Source of the DNA: Crateriforma conspicua
Lineage (GTDB): Bacteria > Planctomycetota > Planctomycetia > Pirellulales > Pirellulaceae
Assembly: GCF_007752935.1 (NCBI RefSeq)
Contig: NZ_CP036319.1
Span: 5,064,501 to 5,128,500 of the forward strand
Direction: 5' to 3'
DNA length: 64,000 nucleotides
In this document: piece by piece, positions 54,631 to 63,368 of the stretch
Numbering within the stretch: the stretch's first letter is position 1
Layout: the number at the start of each line of letters is the position of its first letter
Program-made: the position numbers and the translations under genes
Notes under the pieces: model-generated
Database searches by the model: none
What the model saw: only the letters and a program-made list of their open reading frames with translations
Told to the model about the DNA's origin: nothing

Positions 54631-55728
54631 ATGACTATCAATCTTCGTCCCGCTGATCAGTGCCGCTATGACTTGGTCTCCCTTGGCGAAGTCATGTTGC
54701 GTCTGGATCCCGGTGAAGGACGCATTCACACGACACGGCAATTCCAAGCGTGGGAAGGCGGCGGCGAATACAACGTCGCCCGCGGATTGCGTCGCTGCTT
54801 CGGCTTAACGACGGGGATCGTCACCGCGTTGGCTGACAATCCGATCGGTCGTTTGGTGGAAGACCTCATGCTGACCGGCGGCGTGGACACGCAGTGGGTG
54901 CAATGGTTCGACTATGACGGAGTCGGCCGCACCGTCCGCAACGGACTGAACTTCACCGAACGCGGGTTCGGTGTGCGTGGTGCCGTCGGCGCGGCCGATC
55001 GCGGAAACACGGCGGCGAGCCAGTTGAAACCCGGGGACATCGACTGGGACGACTTGTTCGGCAAACAGGGCGTTCGTTGGTTCCACACCGGCGGCATCTA
55101 TGCGGCGCTCAGCGAAACCACCCCCGACGTTGTGCTGGAAGCGGTCCAGTCAGCACACCGTCATGGGACCGTCGTTTCCTATGACCTGAACTACCGCCCA
55201 TCCTTGTGGCAGGCCATCGGCGGCCACGCCAAATGTCAAGACGTCAACCGCAAGATTGCCCAGCACGTCGACGTGATGATCGGTAATGAAGAAGACTTCA
55301 CCGCTTGCCTGGGATTCGAAGTCGATGGGGTGGACGAAAACCTTAGCAAGCTGGACGTCACCAATTTCAAAAAGATGATCGAGCGTGCCACCGCCGAATT
55401 CCCCAACTTCAAAGCGACCGCGACGACCTTGCGCGGCGTGAAAACAGCATCGATTAACGACTGGAGTGCGATCGTCTGGCACGCCGGCCAGTTTCATCAG
55501 TCACGACAGTACGAAGATCTGGAAATCTTGGACCGTGTGGGCGGTGGCGACAGCTTTGCCAGCGGCCTGATCTACGGCTTTTTGACTACCGGCGATGCCG
55601 CGGAAGCGGTCCAGTATGGTGCCGCCCACGGGGCACTGGCCATGACGACACCGGGTGACACGTCGATGGCCAGTTTGAAAGAAGTCGAAAAACTGAAAAG
55701 CGGCGGCAGCGCTCGCGTCGTCCGCTAA
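54631..55728 (+). CDS. kdgK: 2-dehydro-3-deoxygluconokinase (PfkB family)
   Basis: The 365-residue PfkB kinase has an N-terminal SLGEVMLRLDPGEGRIHTTR (characteristic of KDG kinases), a glycine-rich GGGEYNVARGLRRCFG, and the catalytic DRVGGGDSFASGLIYG. It would phosphorylate 2-keto-3-deoxygluconate to KDPG, the substrate of the preceding aldolase. It sits 73 bases downstream of that gene and converges, at 12 bases, on the S9 peptidase gene. The family is secure; the substrate is inferred from context and the N-terminal motif. Confidence 0.85.
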   Translation: MTINLRPADQCRYDLVSLGEVMLRLDPGEGRIHTTRQFQAWEGGGEYNVARGLRRCFGLTTGIVTALADNPIGRLVEDLMLTGGVDTQWVQWFDYDGVGRTVRNGLNFTERGFGVRGAVGAADRGNTAASQLKPGDIDWDDLFGKQGVRWFHTGGIYAALSETTPDVVLEAVQSAHRHGTVVSYDLNYRPSLWQAIGGHAKCQDVNRKIAQHVDVMIGNEEDFTACLGFEVDGVDENLSKLDVTNFKKMIERATAEFPNFKATATTLRGVKTASINDWSAIVWHAGQFHQSRQYEDLEILDRVGGGDSFASGLIYGFLTTGDAAEAVQYGAAHGALAMTTPGDTSMASLKEVEKLKSGGSARVVR

Positions 55729-55740
55729 GCAAACGCCCCG

Positions 55741-57876
55741 TTACGGATTCGACGAATCTTCGCCAAGTGCCGCCTGATAATCGATTTTCAGCGGCGGCGA
55801 GGCACTGGATTTCTTCTGCAAAAATTCTTGCATCCAGCGCAACATCCGCAGGTTGTAATCCAGCCGTGCCGCGGCTTTGCGATTGCCGTGACCTTCGCCT
55901 TCATACATCACCAAACGCACCGGCGCCTGATCCAACGTCTTTAGATGTCGGAACAATTCCAAAGACTGGGACGGGTGGACGCGGGGGTCGTTCTTTCCGT
56001 GCAAAATCAGCGTCGGCGTTCGGTTCTTTTGCACGTGATAGATGGGACTGCTTTCTAAGAAGTAGTCCCAGTCGTCCCACAAGCGTTTTCGATGGTGCAC
56101 CAAGAACATTTCTTCGGGGATGTCGGTCGTCCCGACCTTGGAAACGTTGTCGCTGATCCCCACAAACATCACGCTGGCGGCGAAACGATCCGAGTAGTAC
56201 GTCGTGCCCCAGGCCGACGCAAAACCACCGTACGATCCGCCGGTGATGCCCACCGCATCGGGTTTGGTGATTCCGATGTCAAGCAAATGGTCCACGCCAT
56301 CGATCAAATCGGAAAACTCTTTTCCGGCCGCGTCGGCCTGGCCCATCATTGAAAATTCGACGCCGCGACCGGTGCTGCCGCGATAGTTCGGATAGAAGAC
56401 GGCAAAGCCCATGGCCGCAGCGGTTTGACCGGGCCGTGCATAGCTGGTCAACCACGCATTGGATTCGTGCGATTCCGGACCGCCATGGACGTACATGATC
56501 GTCGGATACTGCCGGCCTTGGACATAGTTCAGCGGATACATCAGTACGCCTTCCAGTTCCAAACCGTCGGCGGCGGTCCATCGGATCGGTTCTTGGCGTG
56601 CGAAACGCATTTCCGAAAGCCACGGATTCGATATCGTCAACCGCTCTGGTGCATCTCCTTGTTTCTCAACCGCGAATACATCGGGAGGATGGTTGGCGGA
56701 TTCACCGACCAGGACAAAAGAATTGGCATCGGCCGCCTTTGTCATGGCGTCAATCACCAATTCGCCACCGGGTTCGATCCAGTCGTTTCGCTGGCCATCG
56801 ATCGTGACTGTTCCCAAACGCGATGACACACCTTCGGCGGCCGAATAAACCAGCGTGGTGTCGTCGATCCAAGCGATCGATTCAACGTGCGAATCGTCTT
56901 CCGGCATCAGATCGCGAATTGCCGGTCGGTCCGCATCCCCTGAAACAACGTCGGCAATCACCAAACGTCCTTCGTGGGGATCATGGATATCCGCGCTGCC
57001 GACCAACGCCAATCGTTTCCCATCGGGGCTCCATGCCACTTGGCCCAGCTTTCCGACGTGTTCAATCTCACGAATGATCTGGCCCGATTCCGCATCGGCG
57101 ATGTGGACTTTTTTGGCCATGTAGTGATCGTCAATCAACGGCGTCGGCGCCAGAACCACCGCCAGTTCTTTACCGGACGGGCTGAAGTGGATTTGCGACG
57201 CAGCCCCCGGCAATTCAAGCGGCTTTGCTTGTGCATCATCCTTGCCGTCCAGGACATCGTTGACCGTAGGCAACTTGGACAGCCACACCAACGTCGCCGA
57301 GACATCTTCTTCGTAAATCTCTTGATCGAACCCCTGATCGCGCAACTTCTTTTCGTCCTCAGGGACGGGCTTGGTGGCCAGGAACGCGATCGATTCTCCG
57401 TCGGGAGAAAGGGAATAAGATCCAATTCCCGTCTCGTGCGTTAGAACACGAATCGCTTCACCGCCATCGATGGCGATGCGATACAACGCACTATGATCAT
57501 CGCCCGTTCGCTTGGCGACGAAATAGATTGCCGATCCGTCGTGACTCCATGCCGTCGACGACACGTTGACGTGGCCGGTCACGAACGGACGTGTTTGCCC
57601 GTCACGATCGACCACATGCAATTCGGTCCATGCGGGACCATTGTCATCGCTCATCGGACGGCGTGGCACCGACAACAGGTAAGCCACCTGCGATCCGTCG
57701 GGCGACGGTTTCGCATTGGTGACGTAACGAACTTTTGCGACATCCGCGGGGCTAAAGCGACGCAGTTCGCCGGATTCGGATCCACGGTCTTCTGACTGGG
57801 CCTGCAAGGTACCGGCGGCAAGCACCGGCCATAGGACAAGCCATCCAAAGGCGACCCGCCATCGTTGTTTGGTCAT
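55741..57876 (-). CDS. Secreted S9-family prolyl oligopeptidase-like peptidase
   Basis: The 711-residue exported peptidase has an N-terminal signal peptide (WLVLWPVLAAGTLQAQ) and a seven-bladed propeller-like beta region (residues about 50-440) with recurrent SPDG-type turns. An alpha/beta hydrolase domain follows. The nucleophile lies in GITGGSYGGFASAW, the catalytic Asp in LHGKNDPRVHPSQS, and the His in YEGEGHGNRK. This fits acylaminoacyl/dipeptidyl peptidases of S9. It is probably periplasmic or secreted and degrades small peptides. Confidence 0.9.
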   Translation of the reverse strand: MTKQRWRVAFGWLVLWPVLAAGTLQAQSEDRGSESGELRRFSPADVAKVRYVTNAKPSPDGSQVAYLLSVPRRPMSDDNGPAWTELHVVDRDGQTRPFVTGHVNVSSTAWSHDGSAIYFVAKRTGDDHSALYRIAIDGGEAIRVLTHETGIGSYSLSPDGESIAFLATKPVPEDEKKLRDQGFDQEIYEEDVSATLVWLSKLPTVNDVLDGKDDAQAKPLELPGAASQIHFSPSGKELAVVLAPTPLIDDHYMAKKVHIADAESGQIIREIEHVGKLGQVAWSPDGKRLALVGSADIHDPHEGRLVIADVVSGDADRPAIRDLMPEDDSHVESIAWIDDTTLVYSAAEGVSSRLGTVTIDGQRNDWIEPGGELVIDAMTKAADANSFVLVGESANHPPDVFAVEKQGDAPERLTISNPWLSEMRFARQEPIRWTAADGLELEGVLMYPLNYVQGRQYPTIMYVHGGPESHESNAWLTSYARPGQTAAAMGFAVFYPNYRGSTGRGVEFSMMGQADAAGKEFSDLIDGVDHLLDIGITKPDAVGITGGSYGGFASAWGTTYYSDRFAASVMFVGISDNVSKVGTTDIPEEMFLVHHRKRLWDDWDYFLESSPIYHVQKNRTPTLILHGKNDPRVHPSQSLELFRHLKTLDQAPVRLVMYEGEGHGNRKAAARLDYNLRMLRWMQEFLQKKSSASPPLKIDYQAALGEDSSNP

Positions 57877-57986
57877 GATTCACTCACACAGGGAAGTCGG
57901 ACTGAAGGTCAGCAGGACAATCTTAAAGGATTGCCCCAGTCCGTTTCAGGACGACGACCTGACCAGTCAGTGCATCCCCGTGATCG

Positions 57987-58006
57987 GCGGGCGCCCCAAC
58001 GCCCGC
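57987..58006. other. GC-rich hairpin between S9 peptidase and sulfatase genes
   Basis: GCGGGCG (57987-57993) and CGCCCGC (58000-58006) form a perfect seven-pair stem with a CCCCAA loop. A further copy of the GGCGGGCG unit occurs at the sulfatase stop. It lies 20 bases past that stop on the minus strand but has no T run, so intrinsic termination is uncertain. Confidence 0.5.
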
Positions 58007-58026
58007 GCAAAGATCACCGGCGGGCG

Positions 58027-59490
58027 TTACCCCTGCGGCTTCCAGGCTTGTTTGGGGGCGGATTGCCGGCCTAAGTACTCCAACAATTCCTGAACGACTT
58101 CCGGGTTTTCCGCCGCAACATTTTTGGTTTCCAGCGGATCGCTTTGATAGTCGTACAACTCCAAATCCACGCCCTGGTCGCCGCCCTTGATCGCGGCCCA
58201 CTGAACCAAGCGGTATCGAGGCGTCCGAATCGCTCGCCCCAGCCGACCACTGCGTGGATAGACATGCGTGATGAAGGGGCGGGTCGTCTGCTTGGGATCG
58301 CGAACCACGGCGGCAAAGCTGCGACCGTCCAGCCCGAGGGGTGCATCGATGCCGGCCAATTCGGCCAAGGTGGGATAGATGTCAACAGTTTCGATCAAGG
58401 ATTGCGTGGCCTGTCCCTTTGCGCCTTCGGGTGACGCCACCACGACGGGGATCCGCGCCGCCTGTTCGTAATTCGTGTGCTTGCACCACATGTCGTGATC
58501 GCCCAAGTGCCAACCATGGTCGCCCCACAGCACAACAACCGTCTGGTCGGCAAGTTGCAGACGATTCAATTCATCCAAGACCTTTCCGATCTGCGCATCG
58601 ATGTAGCTGGTCGCGGCGTAGTATCCATGAATCAAATCGCGGGGCATCGCTTTTGGCAGCGGACCTTCGTTGGGCACATCGCTGTAGCTGCGCAGTTCGC
58701 CCCAGTTGGTCGGCGCATAATCGGGTGCCCCCTGTGGAGCTTGTCGATATTCCGGCATCGGCAGACTTTGGGGATCGTACAAGTCCCAATACTTTTGTGG
58801 TGCGATGAAGGGCAGGTGAGGCTTTAAGAATCCGACCGCCAAGAAGAACGGCTGCTCGGAATTGGATGCCGATTGTTGCAGCCGCCGCACCGCTTCATCG
58901 GCGATCTTCCCATCGGAATAAGTATCATCCGGCACATCCGCCGCTTCGGTCGCCGGACCACGCAGACGCCCACGAGAATCCTTCACCCGATTCGCCAAGC
59001 TGTCGGGATGCACGTATTGGGAACCCTTGGGACGCCACGACGGAACCGTCCAAGTTTGCTTGTCGTCATGATTGCCGTGTCCGGTGTGATAGATCTTTCC
59101 CAGGCCTTGGACTTGATAGCCAAACTTTTGAAAGTGTTCGCCCACGGTTACCACATCGGGCACCGCGTCGCGGAAGTGGGTCGACAGGTCGTACACGCCG
59201 ATCGTTTGCGGACGCAGGCCCGTCATCAGCGAATTGCGACTGGGCGAACACACCGCTTGGTTGCAATAGGCCGATTGAAAACTGACGCCGCGTTGCGCCA
59301 ACGCATCGATGTTCGGAGTCACCGCCACCGGATCACCGAAACATCCGATGTTGGGTTTCAGGTCATCGACGCAAATCATCAAAACGTTTTTGGGTGAATC
59401 AGCGCCGGCGGTGCCAACCAACAGCGTGATCACCGCGATCCATCCACCAAGCGGGGCACGAAAAATACGACGACAACTGACAACATTCAT
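58027..59490 (-). CDS. Secreted sulfatase (iduronate-2-sulfatase-like)
   Basis: The 487-residue enzyme removes sulfate esters from polysaccharides. The FGly maturation site CSPSRNSLMTG (within AVCSPSR) is present, with metal ligands in LMICVDDLKPNIGCFGD and the later VVLWGDHGWHLGDHDMWCKHTN. These fit the iduronate-2-sulfatase-like group common in planctomycetes. A signal peptide-like segment is at residues about 15-35. I chose the ATG at 59490 over the GTG at 59502. Divergent from the large secreted protein at 59731, with an inverted repeat between them. Confidence 0.92.
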   Translation of the reverse strand: MNVVSCRRIFRAPLGGWIAVITLLVGTAGADSPKNVLMICVDDLKPNIGCFGDPVAVTPNIDALAQRGVSFQSAYCNQAVCSPSRNSLMTGLRPQTIGVYDLSTHFRDAVPDVVTVGEHFQKFGYQVQGLGKIYHTGHGNHDDKQTWTVPSWRPKGSQYVHPDSLANRVKDSRGRLRGPATEAADVPDDTYSDGKIADEAVRRLQQSASNSEQPFFLAVGFLKPHLPFIAPQKYWDLYDPQSLPMPEYRQAPQGAPDYAPTNWGELRSYSDVPNEGPLPKAMPRDLIHGYYAATSYIDAQIGKVLDELNRLQLADQTVVVLWGDHGWHLGDHDMWCKHTNYEQAARIPVVVASPEGAKGQATQSLIETVDIYPTLAELAGIDAPLGLDGRSFAAVVRDPKQTTRPFITHVYPRSGRLGRAIRTPRYRLVQWAAIKGGDQGVDLELYDYQSDPLETKNVAAENPEVVQELLEYLGRQSAPKQAWKPQG

Positions 59491-59539
59491 TGGATGGTCC
59501 ACCAGGCGGGAATTTTGTTGGACGGGGCAGGGGGGATAG

Positions 59540-59570
59540 GATGACGACGAGAATTTCGATAGTCGTCATC
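59540..59570. promoter_or_regulatory. Inverted repeat in the divergent sulfatase/secreted-protein promoter region
   Basis: GATGACGAC (59540-59548) and GTCGTCATC (59562-59570) are perfect nine-base inverted repeats separated by 13 bases, located between two divergent genes. The geometry fits a dimeric regulator binding site, but no matching regulator is in the window. A stem-loop role is an alternative. Confidence 0.5.
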
Positions 59571-59730
59571 GCCCATGATAGCAGTCCCGACGATGCCGAA
59601 TCGGTAAGCGGCCTATCAGGACAACCTGCCGCATAGCGGACAGACCGCTCCAGGACCGTTAGGTTGGAGGTGTTTGCCGTCGCGACCTGATTGACACCCC
59701 ATGCGATTGAATTTGTCCCACGGATCTCCG

Positions 59731-62358
59731 ATGAAAAAACGCCCCCTTTTGCGATCGACGGCCACGGTGCCGATCGTGATCATGCTGGCCTGCTTCCTTT
59801 GGCAAGTCTCCGCCGGTGCGCAAGACCAATCGCCGGTAACATCACCGGACATCAACCGTTTGCTGGTCTTGCGGCCTGATGCCCCTCAAGCTTTTTTCTT
59901 TCGACAAACGGAATCGGCTTACCAGACCGGTAAGTATCCCACGTACGAATCCTGGGCTGAACCGTACGGACGCTTGCAAGGCATCATGGGCAAGTGTTTG
60001 GAAGAAGAATGCTTGGACCGCGAGCCAAGAAATGCGCTGTTCTTTCGGCGTTTTAAGCAACAGCATCCGCGGCAAGCCGTGATGTTGCATTTCAACGGCA
60101 ACGCCAGGGATCCACGCTATCACACCGAACCGTTCTTTGCCGGTCACTGGATTTATCGACAAGCGGTCGTCATCACCGAAGATGTGCCCGCCGAGAATGG
60201 CGTGACAGACATCGCGGTCCAGAACGTTCGCGATTTTCGAATCGAAACAGGGCGGTACAAGAACCGCAACGACGACATTGCTCTGTTTGGCATGACCGCC
60301 GACGGCAAACACGACTGGAACCACTGCGAACAAGTGCAACTGGTATCGGTCAATGCAAAGGAACAAACCATTCGCGTTCGTCGCGGATGCTATGGAACAC
60401 AACCGCTGGCATTCAAGGCCGGGGCCAGTCGCGCGGCGGCCCATCAAACCGAAGGTCCTTGGGGACGCAACAATCACTTGATGTGGTACTACAACTACGC
60501 CACACATTGCCCCCGCGATGCGAATGGTAAGACGTGCACCGATCATTTGGTCGATGACTTGGCACGATGGTTCAGCAGCGACGGAATCCTGGCCGACTTC
60601 GACGGCATCGAATTCGATGTTCTGTTCAACGACACGCACGGTGACACCGACGGAGATGGCATCGTGGACGATGGGGTGATCGACGGCGTCGACCGGTACA
60701 GCATCGGCGTCGTCCAGTTTGCACAACAACTGCGTGAACGAATGGGGGATGATTTCTTGATTTTGGCCGATGGTGCACTGGGACCAGGCGGCAGCCGCAG
60801 CCAAAGGGCGTTTGGCATCTTCAACGGCATCGAAAGCGAAGGCTGGCCGAATCTGAACGACTGGGAATTCGACGATTGGTCGGGCGGGCTGAACCGGCTG
60901 TTGTACTGGCAGGAAAACGCACGGGCTCCGGCTTTCAGCTACGTCAATCACAAGTGGATTCAACCGGTCGCGGGACAGCCCGGTGTCACTCGACATCCGG
61001 ATGTCGCCCCGGCCCGACATCGCCTGGCCATGGCGGCGGCGGTCGCCGCCGACAACGCCGTTTGCTTTTCGATCCGCCCGGCCAATGATCCCGGCGGCAA
61101 GCCCGGGATCTGGGACGAACTGCGTGGCGGTGCTCGGGGCGAAGCCGGGTGGCTGGGAAAACCAATCGAACCCATGCAACGTCTCGCCGCTCGAACGCCC
61201 GACCTGATATCCGGTGCCGCACCTAGCCCGGCCGACTTGGCGAAGATCATCCAAGGCAACGTATCCACGCAAGTGGTCGACGGGGGCCTGCGGATCACGC
61301 CAAACGATCCGGTAGCAACCAGCACCGCCTTTCGCATCTCGGCGATTCCCACGTCGGGCCCTGACCAGACCGTGCTGGCGACGTTGTCCGCCGATCCGAT
61401 GCCCGGGTATTCCGCAACGATGGCCCGTTTGGGATCGCTGGGCATCACCGACGGTCGAGTACAATCGTTGATGGAACGCGACGACATCGTCACCGGCATG
61501 CGTTTGCGAAACCAAACGCGTGATCGGTCGCTGGATCCGGCGACGGGCGCAAAGTTTTCGGCCGCTCGTGTCAGCATTGAAGAAGAAACCTTCGACGCGT
61601 TTTCGGTCCACCCACCCTACAAAGCCGCCAAAGGTGCGACGTTCTGGACCATCGAAACCGACGTCAAAGCCGATCAGTCGCTTTGTTTTGCTTTGGGAAT
61701 GGGACCGCTTAGCCCACAACGAAGCGACGGCGTCCGCTTCATGATCGAAGCCACCGTGCTTTCCAACGGGCACCGGTCGGTCACGCAAACAATCTTTGAC
61801 GAAACCACCAACGAACACTCATGGCTGCACCGGAGCGTTCCTTTGGATGATTTCGCCGGCAACCGAATCCGACTGAGATTCTTGGCCGACTGTGGAATCA
61901 ACGACAATTCCACAACAGATCACGCATCCTGGGCAAACGTCCGAATCCAGCAATCGGACATGGATTCGTTGCCAAGCCAGGCCGCAAAGAAGGCGAACAC
62001 TTGGGTCGGCGCCCAACCATTCACCGCCGGCTGTTACGCGTCCGCCATCGGCAGCCCCAAAGTGGACATTGAATTCCGGATCGAAGGCGGCCAAGCGGTA
62101 TACCTTCATCAGATCAGCGTCCATGCCCACCCCGACGCGCTGTCGCGACGATTCGAAAATGGAATGATCATCGCTAACCCGTCGCCGCGGCCGATGAAAT
62201 TTGAACTTCCCAGTGACCTGGTCGGGTCACTTCGTCACATCAAAGGCAGCGCGAAACAGGATCCGAAAACAAACAACGGTCGCCGCACCGGATCGGCCAT
62301 TCAGCTGGGTCCTTTGGACGCGGTCTTTTTGGAACGCGTCGACACGGCGTCACGCTAA
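59731..62358 (+). CDS. Large secreted protein of unknown function, possible glycosidase-like
   Basis: The start at 59731 is preferred because it begins a signal peptide (MKKRPLLRSTATVPIVIMLACFLWQVSAGAQ); an ATG at 59701 gives ten more residues. The 875-residue product has an N-terminal part with aromatic and His-rich segments, then an acidic stretch SDGILADFDGIEFDVLFNDTH. A barrel-like segment follows (GDDFLILADGALGPGGS, NGIESEGWPNLNDWEFDDWS), suggestive of a TIM-barrel hydrolase. A beta-rich C-terminus follows. I do not recognise a family. Divergent from the sulfatase; together they may act on sulfated polysaccharide. Confidence 0.6.
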   Translation: MKKRPLLRSTATVPIVIMLACFLWQVSAGAQDQSPVTSPDINRLLVLRPDAPQAFFFRQTESAYQTGKYPTYESWAEPYGRLQGIMGKCLEEECLDREPRNALFFRRFKQQHPRQAVMLHFNGNARDPRYHTEPFFAGHWIYRQAVVITEDVPAENGVTDIAVQNVRDFRIETGRYKNRNDDIALFGMTADGKHDWNHCEQVQLVSVNAKEQTIRVRRGCYGTQPLAFKAGASRAAAHQTEGPWGRNNHLMWYYNYATHCPRDANGKTCTDHLVDDLARWFSSDGILADFDGIEFDVLFNDTHGDTDGDGIVDDGVIDGVDRYSIGVVQFAQQLRERMGDDFLILADGALGPGGSRSQRAFGIFNGIESEGWPNLNDWEFDDWSGGLNRLLYWQENARAPAFSYVNHKWIQPVAGQPGVTRHPDVAPARHRLAMAAAVAADNAVCFSIRPANDPGGKPGIWDELRGGARGEAGWLGKPIEPMQRLAARTPDLISGAAPSPADLAKIIQGNVSTQVVDGGLRITPNDPVATSTAFRISAIPTSGPDQTVLATLSADPMPGYSATMARLGSLGITDGRVQSLMERDDIVTGMRLRNQTRDRSLDPATGAKFSAARVSIEEETFDAFSVHPPYKAAKGATFWTIETDVKADQSLCFALGMGPLSPQRSDGVRFMIEATVLSNGHRSVTQTIFDETTNEHSWLHRSVPLDDFAGNRIRLRFLADCGINDNSTTDHASWANVRIQQSDMDSLPSQAAKKANTWVGAQPFTAGCYASAIGSPKVDIEFRIEGGQAVYLHQISVHAHPDALSRRFENGMIIANPSPRPMKFELPSDLVGSLRHIKGSAKQDPKTNNGRRTGSAIQLGPLDAVFLERVDTASR

Positions 62359-62813
62359 TTCCGCGACGATTTGTCTCCCAAGCCAACCTTTGTCGCTTGC
62401 CGGCATGAAAACCGCGGCGTGACAATTGGTCACGCATGCGTTGCGATTGCATTCCCGGCGATGTCGCCAGCGGAACCTGAAACGCAAACATTGCCCTTGT
62501 CAGGGCGACACCGGCATCCGGCCCGCCTCAAACCTGACATTCGGTACGATGTGCGGCAGGACCGCACACGCTGGAAATTCATCTTGATGCCTTTTACAAC
62601 TGCGGCATACCACCGCATTGGCTTTACAAGCCCATGCTTGTCGGGAAAATCGACTCGACACCGGTCAGGAAAGCCCCGGCAAAGAAGTCAGGTCGCAAGT
62701 GTTGTTTGTCCGATAGACAGGGCGTCCACACTTGTGGCAATCTCGATGGCGGCCACACTTTGATCGACCAAAGATTCGCCTTTCACCGTCGCTCACCGCA
62801 ATTAGGAGTCTTG
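62359..62813. other. Long hairpin-rich leader before the methylmalonyl-CoA genes
   Basis: This 455-base region holds no credible gene; the frame from 62634 simply runs into the epimerase. It contains three perfect hairpins: TGTGCGG/CCGCACA (62550-62568), TGCGG/CCGCA (62601-62617) and ACAAGC/GCTTGT (62626-62641). It could be a structured leader, an RNA gene, or a decayed gene. I saw no clear cobalamin-riboswitch box. Confidence 0.5.
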
Positions 62814-63230
62814 ATGATGCAGCCCGTCAAATCATTGAATCATGTCGGGATCGCCGTCCGTTCGCTGGAGGATCAGAAAGCGTTCTATGAAGGTTCGTTG
62901 GGCGCGGAGTTTGAAGGCGTCGAAGACGTGCCCAGCCAGAAGGTGAAGGTCGCTTTTTATCGAGTCAACGATGTCCGGCTGGAATTGCTGGAACCCACAG
63001 ATCCCGAAAGCCCGATCGCGAAGTTCATCGAGAAACGCGGCGAAGGCTTGCATCACCTGGCCTTCACCGTCGAAGATCTGCCGTCGCGGATCGCGGAACT
63101 GAAGGACGAAGGTTTGCGAATGATCGACGAAACACCGCGACCGGGCGCCCACCACACGCAAATCGCGTTCTTGCATCCCAAGAGCAGTTGCGGCGTTCTG
63201 ACCGAACTGTGCCAGCCGATGAAAGCTTGA
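62814..63230 (+). CDS. mce: Methylmalonyl-CoA epimerase (VOC family)
   Basis: The 138-residue enzyme interconverts the two methylmalonyl-CoA isomers. Its vicinal-oxygen-chelate fold has metal ligands in LNHVGIAV, LELLEP, GLHHLAFTV and LTELC, the usual positions. AGGAG at 62804-62808 lies five bases before the ATG at 62814 and eight before a second ATG at 62817; either may be used. It precedes a methylmalonyl-CoA mutase subunit gene, consistent with propionyl-CoA metabolism. Confidence 0.93.
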   Translation: MMQPVKSLNHVGIAVRSLEDQKAFYEGSLGAEFEGVEDVPSQKVKVAFYRVNDVRLELLEPTDPESPIAKFIEKRGEGLHHLAFTVEDLPSRIAELKDEGLRMIDETPRPGAHHTQIAFLHPKSSCGVLTELCQPMKA

Positions 63231-63368
63231 TGAAATTCGTTTTCCAGCGAATGGTCGGTTCTGCGGCAACGCCCCCCCGCGCCGCTTCGGCAACAGAATT
63301 CGGTCATCCGTTTTTGACCTCATCCCGTTCACTTTCCTTGACCGCTGTAGTGATTGGATTCTTCTTCC

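Noticed and set aside
57865-58074. Short plus-strand frames next to the S9 peptidase start
   Set aside because: They overlap the starts or stops of two real minus-strand genes and the GC-rich hairpin region, with no coding signature.
59842-61818. 658-codon minus-strand open frame
   Set aside because: It lies wholly antisense to the large secreted protein gene, has no signal peptide, no ribosome binding site and no recognisable domains. Long antisense frames are expected opposite genes in a GC-rich genome.
62634-62813. Upstream extension of the epimerase
   Set aside because: The extra 60 residues do not resemble VOC proteins, and AGGAG at 62804-62808 points to the ATG at 62814 or 62817.
62359-62813. 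Cobalamin riboswitch upstream of the epimerase/mutase genes
   Set aside because: The gene context made this attractive, but I could not find the conserved B12-box sequence or the expected overall fold; only unrelated hairpins are visible.
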